Source: Microbacterium sp. NC79
GTDB taxonomy: Bacteria > Actinomycetota > Actinomycetes > Actinomycetales > Microbacteriaceae
Assembly (NCBI RefSeq): GCF_019061125.1
Contig: NZ_JAHQYI010000001.1
Location: 2,108,001-2,172,000, forward strand
Direction of reading: 5' to 3'
DNA: 64,000 nt
How positions within the stretch are numbered: the first letter of the stretch is position 1; each line of letters opens with the position of its first letter. The notes below the pieces were generated by a model, which saw only the letters and a list, made by a program, of their open reading frames with translations, ran no database searches and was not told the origin of the DNA. Positions 25,457 to 33,955 of this stretch are shown here, piece by piece. Both the position numbers and the translations under genes were made by a program.

Positions 25457-26614
25457 ATGTTTCAGGTTCATCCGTTTCGTATCGACGTGTCCGACCATGC
25501 GATCACAGAACTTAAAGATCGCCTAGATTCGACGCGTCTCCCCCACGATTTCAACAACGACGACGGAACCTATGGGCTGGAGGCACGCTGGCTAGCAGAC
25601 ATGCTGCGTTACTGGCGCGAGGACTTCGACTGGCGCAGTGTCGAAGCACGCATGAACGCTGTACCGCAGTTTCTTGCGACAATCGACGACACTCCAATAC
25701 ATTTTCAGCACGTCAAGGGGCTCGGGAAACGAGTTGTACCGATCATCCTCTGCCATGGATGGCCCTGGACATTCTGGGACTGGAAGGGCGTGATCGGCCC
25801 TCTCAGCGATCCACTCGCTTACGGCCTCCCTGACGACATAGCGTTCGACGTTGTCGTGCCCTCGTTGCCAGGCTTCGCTTATTCTTCGCCCATTGACCGG
25901 GGCATCGGATGTCGAGAGACAGCCCGCCTCTTCAATACGCTGATGACGACGCTACTCGGGTATGAGACGTACGTTGCTGCTGGCGGCGACTGGGGTGGCA
26001 AGGTTGCAGGTGAACTCGCCCTGATGCATCCCGCTTCAGTTCTCGCTTCGTACACGACGTTGCAGGCGGTCCCTGGACATACCGCACCCCTCGACACAGA
26101 GGGACGGTTCTCTGACGATGAACGATGGATGGCCGAGCGCCTCGCAGAAGCCTTACCCACCATGACCAGCCATCTTGAGGTGCACCGCCGCGATCCGCAG
26201 ACACTCGCGTATGCGCTCAACGACTCCCCCGCGGGCTTGGCCGCATGGATTTGGGAACGTCGTCGCGCCTGGCGCGATCCGGCGACTCTGACTGACATCG
26301 ATGCAGATCGCGAGTTTCTTTGTACAACGGCCTCGCTCTTTTGGTTCACGCAAACCATCGGAACCTCGATGCGGTTCTATAGCGAAAACTTCGGCGACAA
26401 GTTGCCCGCTATGCCAGAGAAATCGCAGCCACCGCGCATGGGTTTTGGCATTCTGCCAAAAGACATCTTGTTCCTTCCCCGCGCAGAGGCAGACGCTGCG
26501 GCCGACGTCGTTCACTGGTCGCGGCTGGCAGAGGGCGGACATTTCTCGGCCTACGAGGTTCCGGATCTGCTAGCCGCGGATATTCGTGAGTTTGTCGTCG
26601 GACTTGACTGCTGA
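25457..26614 (+). CDS. Epoxide hydrolase, microsomal (EHN) type
   Basis: An alpha/beta hydrolase of 385 residues that opens epoxides with water. The N-terminal EHN domain (HPFRIDVSDHAITELKDRLDSTRLP and WLADMLRYWREDFDWR) precedes the catalytic domain, which carries the oxyanion HGWPWTFWDW at about residue 101-110, the nucleophile aspartate in the GGDWGGKVAG elbow at about 177 and the histidine late in EGGHFSAYE near 364. I use the ATG at 25457, which has GAGGAGCGAC upstream, in place of the TTG at 25391. It stands alone on the plus strand. The physiological epoxide is unknown; detoxification of a xenobiotic is possible. Confidence 0.92.
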   Translation: MFQVHPFRIDVSDHAITELKDRLDSTRLPHDFNNDDGTYGLEARWLADMLRYWREDFDWRSVEARMNAVPQFLATIDDTPIHFQHVKGLGKRVVPIILCHGWPWTFWDWKGVIGPLSDPLAYGLPDDIAFDVVVPSLPGFAYSSPIDRGIGCRETARLFNTLMTTLLGYETYVAAGGDWGGKVAGELALMHPASVLASYTTLQAVPGHTAPLDTEGRFSDDERWMAERLAEALPTMTSHLEVHRRDPQTLAYALNDSPAGLAAWIWERRRAWRDPATLTDIDADREFLCTTASLFWFTQTIGTSMRFYSENFGDKLPAMPEKSQPPRMGFGILPKDILFLPRAEADAAADVVHWSRLAEGGHFSAYEVPDLLAADIREFVVGLDC

Positions 26615-26632
26615 CAGCTCCGATACAGAAAA

Positions 26633-26671
26633 GGGGTGACCCACCGAGCGAGGTACTCGACAGGCCACCCT
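26633..26671. terminator. Imperfect hairpin between epoxide hydrolase and surface protein genes
   Basis: Convergent genes are separated by a hairpin whose outer arms are GGGTGACC and GGCCACCC with one mismatch. On the minus strand it is followed by CTTTTC. A weak bidirectional terminator is likely. Confidence 0.5.
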
Positions 26672-26687
26672 CATCGCAGGGCCGCTG

Positions 26688-29600
26688 CTATGCGCGGTGT
26701 CGGCGGCGTGCAGTCAGAAGCCCTCCGCCAATCACCAGCATCAGCGCTAGCGCGCCGATGAGCATCGGCACCGGAGCGGCACCGGTGTGAGCGAGGGCGG
26801 AACCATGAGTTGCACTGGTTCCGTTGCCTCCTCCCGCAGCGGAACCAGCGGAGGCGTTGATTCCGTTGTCCCCCGCTGTCGCGGAGCCGCCTGAAGCAGC
26901 TCCAGAGGCACCCGAGCCTTCTGACGACGCAGATCCCGCTGCTTCTGCAGCTCCTGAGGCATCAGCCGCACCCGACGGGTCTTCCGATCCCGAGGAGGCT
27001 GCTGTGCCTGACGAGTCGGCCGTACCTGACGAGTCAGCAGTACCGGACGAGCCCGTCGAATCAGCCGTCCCCGAGGAATCAGCCGTACCAGCGGAATCAG
27101 CCGTTCCAGCCGAGTCAGCCGTTCCAGCCGAGTCAGCCGCAGCGGACGAATCAACCGAACCCGCGGAGTCTGCGGTTCCAGCCGAATTAGCCGTTCCCGA
27201 AGAATCTGCCGTACCCGACGAGCCCGCGGTACCCGACGAGTCTGCCGTACCCGACGAGCCCGCGGTACCCGACGAGGCAGCTTCACCCGACGAGCCAGCG
27301 TCACCCGAAGAACCCGAAGAACCCGAACTATCAACCGAACCCGACGAATCTGCCGTACCCGAAGAGTCCGCCGTACCCGAAGAGTCCGCGGTACCCGACG
27401 AGGCAGCCGACCCCGACGAATCAGCTTCACCCGACGAGCCAGCGTCACCCGAAGAACCCGAAGAACCCGAACTATCAACCGAACCCGACGAGTCTGCCGT
27501 ACCTGACGAATCCGCGGCACCCGACGAGGTAGCCGACCCCGACGAATCAGCTTCACCCGACGAATCAGCTTCGCCCGACGAATCAGCGTCACCCGACGAA
27601 TCAGCTTCGCCCGACGAGTCAGCGTCACCCGACGAGGCGGCGTCACCCGATGCATCCGCAGCGCCCGACGAATCAGTTTGACCGCTAGGGTCGGCAGCGC
27701 CCGAAGAGTCGGCAGTTGCATCATCTTCGAGGTTGTAATCAATGTTTCGGCTCTGTGCCTGCAGGAAGATCGACGGGGTCGCGGGTACGTATCGAGCCGC
27801 GAGCACGTGAGCGCCCGGAGCAAGCGCCGGGATCACCAGGTCTGCTCCTCCGTCGACGAGGGAAATTGGATCGTCGGCCGCGACACCATCAACCACTAAT
27901 TGAACCTGCCCTTCAACGATGGGGGTTGTGCCGGTCGTTCGGGTGCTAACCGAATCATCGATCGCGGTGGCGACAACGGCGACAATGCCTGGCGCACCGG
28001 GGGTTGCGTCCACGTCGGCAACCAGATCGACGTTCCACGCAGTGACCTCTACCGCGGCTGTGGCCTCGGCAGGCGCGAACAGCTCATCGCCGGAGTACGC
28101 GCCGGTAACCTGCAGAATTTGCGGGTAGGTGGTCGTAACTGCGAACTGGGCGAGCCCATCAACGACGGAGACAACGTCACCGGAACCATTTGAGACAGAA
28201 AAATCTACCGAGCCGGTGAGCGCGCGGTTGTCGTTCGCCTCGCCGGACAGAACCTCTGCGGTAACGACGACGGACCGACCAGCCTTGACGGATGCATTCG
28301 CAATGTCAAGGGAAACGGGGCTGCGTACCGTTGTCACGGTATCCGAAATAGAGCTCGCGCCGAAGGCGTTAGGGTCACGAGGCGTGAATGTTGCGGAAAC
28401 CGATTCTTCACCGGCCGGAGCATCGAACGTGAAGTTGGTTACAGCAATGCCATCAACCAGCGCCACAGGCGCAGTCGTGCTCGTACCGAATGTGAAAACA
28501 ACGGCGCCTTCCGCTGCCGTTCCATCGCTGTCAGCTACCTCAGCGGTGAAAGTCGCTGGCAATCCCACCGCAGGCATCGCCGGCACCACACTAAGCGTTG
28601 TCGTCGTCTGTTTCGGCGCCGCTACGACCATGAGAGTGGTTGTGTGTTCCGCTGCCCGTACGGTCGAATCGGCTGGCGTGAAAACCGATCGCATTGTGTG
28701 TGCGCCGACGTCGAGACCGGGTAACGTCCACAGCGACTGCGCCCCAGTCGAGGGCACCGTCCCGAGCGATACACCGTCGATAAAGAGCTCTGTCGTTCCT
28801 GTCGCCGACCTTCCGCCCGGAACGGATACCGTTGTCGTTGCTGAGAACGGAACATCCGCGACGATACGTTCAGGCACGCCGTGTGAGACGCTGGCTTGGA
28901 AAAGGAAGTTGAGCACAATCGTTCCCGCTGGTTGCGTCCGCTGCGGGCGCTGGCTGCTGGAAATAACCCTCTGACCGTCCACTGAACCGGCGACGTAGTG
29001 TGCACCTCCCGCTCCACCACCGGCAGGGTTGCTGGCAAGGATTGACGACTGCCCCGGGCCTCCGGCCGAATAGCCGCCGCCACCGCCACCGCCGCCACCG
29101 CCACCGGCATTTGCTGGCGAATTCGCCGCGGCCATCGCATGTGGGCCCTGGTTATATTCGCGCGGGCTACTTCCCCCTGCTCCGGCTGCTCCGCCGCGGG
29201 CACCGCCAGTCGACGCGGCGCTCCCAGCCAGGCCGCCAGCTCCACCAGCACCTCCGTTGCGGCCGCTGCCATTTCCTGCGCCGCCACCGCCACCGCCACC
29301 GCCTGCCACCGCGATGAGCGTTCCGTACGATGTGCTGAGCGAGGCAGACCCACCACCACCGCCACCCCATCCGCCGATCGTACCGGGCGTATTGTGCCCG
29401 CTGTTCCCACGGCCGCCGGGCGACCAGCCCGTGCCGGGATTCATAGTCGAAGCGTTCGACGCCCCAAAAGCGTAAAGAACATTCGCGGGACCGCGAGGAA
29501 TCAGAACCTCGACTTGTCCACCAAGCCCCGCGGCACCGCCGTTCCCACCCCACATTCCTTGACCGGCGAACCCATCGCCGCCAGAGAGCGTGGCTTGCAC

Positions 29601-29804
29601 ATGGGTCGCCCCGTTGGGCCAAGCGACGCGTTCTTGAGATGTTCCGGTCACCGTCGCGGTCGTTCCGCCGTTCGACCACGAGATCGCCGCGTGGGCTGGT
29701 GCCGCGAAAACAAGCGACGATGCCGCGATCAGTCCAAGAGTTGATAGGGCTGCAGCGCTTGTGCGGCGTAATCGCGGAGGACGAGTTCGTGTAGAAGTTT
29801 TCAT
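26688..29804 (-). CDS. Large repetitive cell-wall-anchored surface protein
   Basis: A 1038-residue exported protein. A signal peptide (about residues 1-39, basic RPPRLRR, hydrophobic LSTLGLIAASSLVFA, then APAHA) is followed by a glycine-rich region (about 75-290) with poly-Gly runs, then Ig-like bacterial adhesin-type repeats (about 310-690, several with TTTTLSVVPAMPAVGLPATFTA-type openings), then about 43 hexapeptides of the SSGxAD type (about 720-990). The C-terminus is a sorting signal: LAHTG near 1004-1008, a hydrophobic stretch and RRRHR, matching LAXTG sites of class E sortases. The ATG at 29804 has AAGGA upstream. Ligand unknown. Confidence 0.92.
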   Translation of the reverse strand: MKTSTRTRPPRLRRTSAAALSTLGLIAASSLVFAAPAHAAISWSNGGTTATVTGTSQERVAWPNGATHVQATLSGGDGFAGQGMWGGNGGAAGLGGQVEVLIPRGPANVLYAFGASNASTMNPGTGWSPGGRGNSGHNTPGTIGGWGGGGGGSASLSTSYGTLIAVAGGGGGGGGAGNGSGRNGGAGGAGGLAGSAASTGGARGGAAGAGGSSPREYNQGPHAMAAANSPANAGGGGGGGGGGGYSAGGPGQSSILASNPAGGGAGGAHYVAGSVDGQRVISSSQRPQRTQPAGTIVLNFLFQASVSHGVPERIVADVPFSATTTVSVPGGRSATGTTELFIDGVSLGTVPSTGAQSLWTLPGLDVGAHTMRSVFTPADSTVRAAEHTTTLMVVAAPKQTTTTLSVVPAMPAVGLPATFTAEVADSDGTAAEGAVVFTFGTSTTAPVALVDGIAVTNFTFDAPAGEESVSATFTPRDPNAFGASSISDTVTTVRSPVSLDIANASVKAGRSVVVTAEVLSGEANDNRALTGSVDFSVSNGSGDVVSVVDGLAQFAVTTTYPQILQVTGAYSGDELFAPAEATAAVEVTAWNVDLVADVDATPGAPGIVAVVATAIDDSVSTRTTGTTPIVEGQVQLVVDGVAADDPISLVDGGADLVIPALAPGAHVLAARYVPATPSIFLQAQSRNIDYNLEDDATADSSGAADPSGQTDSSGAADASGDAASSGDADSSGEADSSGDADSSGEADSSGEADSSGSATSSGAADSSGTADSSGSVDSSGSSGSSGDAGSSGEADSSGSAASSGTADSSGTADSSGTADSSGSVDSSGSSGSSGDAGSSGEAASSGTAGSSGTADSSGTAGSSGTADSSGTANSAGTADSAGSVDSSAAADSAGTADSAGTADSAGTADSSGTADSTGSSGTADSSGTADSSGTAASSGSEDPSGAADASGAAEAAGSASSEGSGASGAASGGSATAGDNGINASAGSAAGGGNGTSATHGSALAHTGAAPVPMLIGALALMLVIGGGLLTARRRHRA
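26930..27710 (-). repeat. 18-bp/hexapeptide tandem repeat in the surface protein
   Basis: About 43 tandem units of 18 bp encode x-Ala-Asp-Ser-Ser-Gly variants (SSGTAD, SSGEAD, SSGDAD, SAGTAD). A 70-bp segment is duplicated exactly at 27278-27347 and 27422-27491, 144 bp apart (eight units), showing recent in-frame expansion. Confidence 0.92.
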
Positions 29805-29851
29805 TGTGTCCTTGTTCGGGTAGCTTGCCACGTAAGTGGAATCACTGAACA

Positions 29852-29881
29852 AGTATGGACTGCCTCCATAAACATCTGCAA
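29852..29881 (-). promoter_or_regulatory. Candidate promoter with overlapping inverted repeat, surface protein gene
   Basis: On the minus strand TTGCAG (29881-29876) and CATACT (29857-29852) are 18 bp apart. The inverted repeat TATGGA-CTGCC-TCCATA (29854-29870) overlaps the -10, as a repressor site might. The upstream spacer to 30001 holds no gene. Confidence 0.4.
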
Positions 29882-30001
29882 GCTCACCCCTGACTGTAGT
29901 CATTAGTGGTAGCGGAGGTTAAGGCAACACTGTTCAACCCTGCGAGCCACGCGGTGATATTCCAAAAGTTCTCAGCAGGGTTTTCAAGCCCGGTGAAGTC
30001 T

Positions 30002-30637
30002 CTACCGAAGCAGGGTTTCCAGCGCCGCAGCAGACAGCGTCGCCCCGAAAAGCGGCTGCCCGGGTTGCAGCGCATACGTCGCCGCGAGCGACCCGACCAT
30101 CACAGGGTCAAACCCGACCGCATCTACCCACGCCGCAACCGTGGTTCCGGCGTCCGCATCATTGGCCGCCACGGCGACGCCCCACCGATGCGGGTCACCA
30201 GAAACCCGCGCGCCACCGGCCAGATCCTTGTACGCGACGTGGTTGAACGCCTTGACGACGCGCGCCCGATCAAACCACCGTTGCACGAGCATGCTCGTCG
30301 GCGTCGACGGATCATCAAAGTCGGGCCGCGGCCCATCTGCCTCATCCCAGTGGTTCATCGGGTCAACAACGATGGTTCTGTCGAAGAGAGAACCATCGAG
30401 AACTTCGGCATCGCTGAGCGGAATCGCCAGCACCACGATGTCAGCGGCAGTCACCTCGTCGAGAGACGCCGGCGTGGCAGCAATGTCAAAGCTCTCGAGA
30501 ACGCGCGCCGTGCGCGCGAGGGGGCCGGAACCATGAATCACGACCGAGAGTCCAGCAGCAAGCGAGAGCCGCGCGAGGGTGCGCCCGAGCTTACCCGCGC
30601 CAACAATCCCGATTGTCTCCGCCGCGCTCGCCGCCAT
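30002..30637 (-). CDS. NAD(P)-binding reductase, F420-dependent NADP reductase type
   Basis: A 211-residue Rossmann protein. The dinucleotide motif IGIVGAGKLGRTLARLS is at about residues 9-25, followed by ADIVVLAIPLSDAEVL and the middle VVDPMNHWDE; the ending with AAWVDAVGFDPVMVGSLA is the pattern of the F420-dependent NADP reductase and NADP oxidoreductase family. It may pass hydride between NADP and a second cofactor; the cofactor is not certain. I use the ATG at 30637 with GGAAGATGAGAGAAGC upstream; the open frame before it is a shadow of the divergent regulator. It is divergent from the HTH regulator with about 95 bp in between. Confidence 0.82.
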   Translation of the reverse strand: MAASAAETIGIVGAGKLGRTLARLSLAAGLSVVIHGSGPLARTARVLESFDIAATPASLDEVTAADIVVLAIPLSDAEVLDGSLFDRTIVVDPMNHWDEADGPRPDFDDPSTPTSMLVQRWFDRARVVKAFNHVAYKDLAGGARVSGDPHRWGVAVAANDADAGTTVAAWVDAVGFDPVMVGSLAATYALQPGQPLFGATLSAAALETLLR

Positions 30638-30732
30638 GCTTCTCTCATCTTCCTGCGTCGCGTGCACGTGAGACACACCGTGAATAATGCGGTTCGGCCC
30701 CACGACACCGTTTAAATGCCGATAATAGAAGC

Positions 30733-31359
30733 ATGGTGTCGTCTGCTGCCGGATACAGCGCGATTTCGAGCGAGTCGCGCGTTCAGATCCTTCATATGCT
30801 TCAGACCCGACCCCAGCGCACGATCGACGAGCTCGTCGAGTCGACCGGATTGCACGCAAACACGGTGCGCGAACACCTGCAGCGACTCACCGAAGACGGC
30901 TATGTCGTCTCTGAGACGGAACGACGCGAAACTCGCGGGCGCCCCCGCACGCTGTACAGCGCGGCCACGGGCACACCAGAGGCGAGTAGCCCGATCGCCG
31001 AGCGTAAGGTTCGAGAAGCCGCCAAGCGTGGCGACTTGATGCGCCGCGTCATGCCCGAAACCGATGACAGCGATCTCGACCATGATGAGCTTCACCAGAT
31101 CGATGCTCTCGTTGAGAACCTCATCGACTCCGGGTTTGACCCGCTTGTTAACCCCAACGACCTCACGATTGACCTTTCACCGTGTGCGCATATGGGCACC
31201 CCAGGGCAAGAACCGAGTATGCGCTGCGCCGTGCATGTGACGCTCCTGCAATCGGTCGTCACCCAGGCAGGCGGCCCCCTCAACGTGGAAGGACTCCGCA
31301 CCACCTGCAACCCGCAGGACTGCGTGATCCAGCTCCGCCGAGCGAACCCAGAAGCATAG
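30733..31359 (+). CDS. HTH regulator with C-terminal cysteine cluster
   Basis: A 208-residue regulator. A winged helix-turn-helix (RVQILHMLQTRPQRTIDELVEST, then ANTVREHLQRLTEDGYV) with the wing RRETRGRPRTLY occupies the N-terminal 75 residues, as in ArsR/SufR-like regulators. The C-terminal half has four cysteines spaced C-x13-C-x26-C-x4-C (SPCAHMG, MRCAVH, TTCNPQDC), a possible iron-sulphur or metal site. It lies directly upstream of cydA and divergent from the reductase, so redox control of cytochrome bd is likely but inferred. A GATAAT box ends seven bases before the start, so the message may have a very short leader. Confidence 0.85.
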   Translation: MVSSAAGYSAISSESRVQILHMLQTRPQRTIDELVESTGLHANTVREHLQRLTEDGYVVSETERRETRGRPRTLYSAATGTPEASSPIAERKVREAAKRGDLMRRVMPETDDSDLDHDELHQIDALVENLIDSGFDPLVNPNDLTIDLSPCAHMGTPGQEPSMRCAVHVTLLQSVVTQAGGPLNVEGLRTTCNPQDCVIQLRRANPEA

Positions 31360-31459
31360 CTTCTTATTCACGGCCACACCAGACACCATTTTTCGGCGCT
31401 GAGCGTACCGTGAAGGCATGTGCGACTGACCCGTGTCGCGCGTTCTCGGAGGCCCCAAC

Positions 31460-32872
31460 ATGGATCTACTCGACCCACTGGCTCTCGCCCGATGGCAATT
31501 CGGGTTGACGACCGTCTACCACTACCTCTTCGTGCCGCTCACAATCGGAATGGTGCTTGCCGTTGCGATTTTCCAAACGGCATGGGTACGAACCGGAAAG
31601 ATTCACTACCTACACCTGACGCGATTCTTCGGAAAGATCTTCCTGATCAACTTCGCGATGGGTGTTGTCACCGGTATCGTGCAGGAGTTCCAGTTCGGTA
31701 TGAACTGGTCAGACTACTCGCGCTTCGTGGGCGATATCTTCGGTGCTCCGCTGGCTTTTGAGGGTCTCATCGCGTTCTTCTTCGAAGCGACCTTCATTGG
31801 TCTGTGGATCTTCGGGTGGAACAAGTTGCCCGCCAAGATTCACCTGCTCACGATTTGGGCAACCGCCATTGGTTCCATCCTGTCGGCGTACTTCATCATC
31901 GCAGCCAACGCGTTCATGCAGAACCCGGTCGGCTACGAATTGAATGCTGAGACGGGTCGCGCCGAGCTCGTCGACTTCGGCGCTCTGATGACCAACCCGG
32001 TCGCCCTCGCCGCCTTCCCGCACACCATCTTCGCCGCTTTCATGTTCGCCGCCGGTGTCATCATTTCGGTGGCCGCGTGGCACATCTCCCGCGCACAGCA
32101 CCTCGACTCGATGCGCACCGCGCTGCGCTTCGGCCTGTGGTTCATGATCATCTCGACCATCGGCGTCGTCATCACCGGTGACCAGCTGAGCCTCGCGATG
32201 TACGCCACGCAACCCATGAAGATGGCGGCCGCCGAAGCTACGTTCAACACCGCATGTGGCGCCGATGCTTCGTTCTCGCTGTTCACTCTGGGCACGCCAG
32301 ACGGCAAGACGGAGCTGTTCTCGATCCGCGTTCCGTACCTGTTGTCGATCCTGTCGAACCACACGTTTGATGGCTGCGTGCACGGTATCAATGACCTGAA
32401 CGCGGAATACGCACAGACGTACGCTGCGATGGGCATCGATAACTTCGCCCCGACCCTGTGGATCACCTACTGGGCATTCCGCTGGATGATCGCCCTCGGC
32501 ATGGTGCACTGCCTCATCGCTATTGCTGGTCTGTGGGTCACCCGCAAGAAGGCCAAGAAGCCGGTCGCTCAGTGGATGTGGAAGGTCGCGATCTGGTCGT
32601 ACCCGCTCAGCCTCCTCGCCTCGATCGTTGGCTGGATCTTCACCGAAATGGGTCGCCAGCCGTGGATCGTGTTCGGCCTGATGACCACGCGCGACGGTGT
32701 GAGCCCCGATGTTTCGGGTCTTGAGGTCTTGATCTCGCTCATCGCATTCACCGCCATCTACGCGGCCCTCGCGTTCGTCGAGTTCCGCCTCATCATTCGC
32801 ACCGCGCAGAAGGGCCCGGACGAGACCGAACAAGCTGACGTCGATTCCAAGCCCGCCTCGGTCGTCTACTAA
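31460..32872 (+). CDS. cydA: Cytochrome bd ubiquinol/menaquinol oxidase subunit I
   Basis: The quinol-oxidising subunit of the high-affinity terminal oxidase that reduces oxygen to water at low oxygen. It has about nine membrane helices over 470 residues. The haem-ligand histidine is in LTTVYHYLFVPLTIG near residue 19, a second in FPHTIFAAFMFAAG, and the signature GRQPW is in FTEMGRQPWIVFG at about 390. The Q-loop between helices is of the short type. I use the ATG at 31460 with GGAGG upstream, rather than the GTG at 31433. It opens a cydA-cydB-cydD-cydC operon. Confidence 0.97.
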   Translation: MDLLDPLALARWQFGLTTVYHYLFVPLTIGMVLAVAIFQTAWVRTGKIHYLHLTRFFGKIFLINFAMGVVTGIVQEFQFGMNWSDYSRFVGDIFGAPLAFEGLIAFFFEATFIGLWIFGWNKLPAKIHLLTIWATAIGSILSAYFIIAANAFMQNPVGYELNAETGRAELVDFGALMTNPVALAAFPHTIFAAFMFAAGVIISVAAWHISRAQHLDSMRTALRFGLWFMIISTIGVVITGDQLSLAMYATQPMKMAAAEATFNTACGADASFSLFTLGTPDGKTELFSIRVPYLLSILSNHTFDGCVHGINDLNAEYAQTYAAMGIDNFAPTLWITYWAFRWMIALGMVHCLIAIAGLWVTRKKAKKPVAQWMWKVAIWSYPLSLLASIVGWIFTEMGRQPWIVFGLMTTRDGVSPDVSGLEVLISLIAFTAIYAALAFVEFRLIIRTAQKGPDETEQADVDSKPASVVY

Positions 32873-32884
32873 GAAAGGGACATC

Positions 32885-33925
32885 ATGGATCTCAATACTC
32901 TCTGGTTCTGGATTGTCGCCTTCCTCTTCGTTGGCTACTTCGTTCTAGACGGCTTCGACTTCGGTGTCGGTATGTCGCTGCCGTTCCTCGGCAAAGACGA
33001 CGTCTCGCGCCGCCAGATCATCAACACCATCGGCCCGGTGTGGGACCTCAACGAGACCTGGGTCATCGTTGCTGGCGCCTGCCTGTTCGCGTCGTTCCCT
33101 GAGTGGTACGCGACGCTGTTCAGCGGCTTCTATCTCCCGCTCCTGCTGATTCTGCTCGCGCTTATCCTGCGCGGTGTCTCGTTTGAGTACCGCCATCAGC
33201 GCCCTGATGCAGCGTGGCGTAACCGCTTCGACTGGATGATCATCATCGGCTCCGCCGTGCCGGCGTTGCTGTGGGGTGTGGCTTTCGCCAACATCGTGCA
33301 GGGCGTTCCGATGAATGCTGACCACCACTTCACCGGCAACCTGTTCACGCTGCTGAACCCGTACGGCCTGCTCGGTGGTGTCACGACGCTCATGCTGTTC
33401 TTCACGCACGGCGCGACGTTCATCGCGCTGAAGACCGACGGCGAACTGCGACAGAACGCACAGAAGCTGGCCCTGAAGTCGGGTCTGATCACGATCGTCG
33501 TCGCTGCAACCTTCCTGGTTTGGACCGTTGTCGCACACTTCTCGATCTGGGGTCTGATCCTGGCAGCACTCGCCGCCGTTTCGCTGATCGCCTCGGTGTT
33601 CGCCAACTGGCGTGGACGCGAAGGATGGGCATTCACCGCGGGAGCAGCAACGATTGCGTTCGCCGTGTTCGCACTGTTCGCATCGCTCTTCCCGAACGTC
33701 ATGCCTTCCACGACCGACCCGGCTTTCAGCCTCGACATCTGGAACGCCTCCAGCACCGATTACACCCTCACCATCATGAGCTGGCTGGCTCTGATCTCCC
33801 TGCCGCTCGTACTCTTGTACCAGGGCTGGACGTACTGGGTCTTCCGCAAGCGCATCACCCGCGCTGACATCGAGGCAGCCCCACACCAGGTCGACGACAC
33901 GACAGACGAGAAGGTCACCGCATAA
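32885..33925 (+). CDS. cydB: Cytochrome bd oxidase subunit II
   Basis: Second membrane subunit of the bd oxidase, 346 residues with about eight hydrophobic segments. Family signatures are LDGFDFGVGMSLPFL near residue 22, TIGPVWDLNETWVIVAGACLFASFPEWYA at about 48-76, and FEYRHQRPDAAWRNRFDW near 100. The AAGGGACATC ribosome site is well placed. It starts twelve bases after cydA and ends about 30 bases before the first possible cydD codon. Confidence 0.97.
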   Translation: MDLNTLWFWIVAFLFVGYFVLDGFDFGVGMSLPFLGKDDVSRRQIINTIGPVWDLNETWVIVAGACLFASFPEWYATLFSGFYLPLLLILLALILRGVSFEYRHQRPDAAWRNRFDWMIIIGSAVPALLWGVAFANIVQGVPMNADHHFTGNLFTLLNPYGLLGGVTTLMLFFTHGATFIALKTDGELRQNAQKLALKSGLITIVVAATFLVWTVVAHFSIWGLILAALAAVSLIASVFANWRGREGWAFTAGAATIAFAVFALFASLFPNVMPSTTDPAFSLDIWNASSTDYTLTIMSWLALISLPLVLLYQGWTYWVFRKRITRADIEAAPHQVDDTTDEKVTA

Positions 33926-33955
33926 GCGGAGTGCGTTCAAACGCACTGAGGTTAG

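Noticed and set aside
26824..27681. Open frame on the plus strand across the surface-protein repeat
   Set aside because: Repeating units have no stop in either direction. Its product is PDESAV-type low complexity; it is an artefact of the array.
27000..27700. Possible CRISPR array from regularly spaced repeats
   Set aside because: The 18-bp period is continuous and in frame with the surface protein; there are no unique spacers.
31433..31459. Upstream GTG as the start of cydA
   Set aside because: A GGAGG ribosome site fits the ATG at 31460, and homologous sequence begins there.
31709..32833. Minus-strand open frame across cydA
   Set aside because: Composition (Glu/Arg/His) is that of the complement of a membrane-protein gene.
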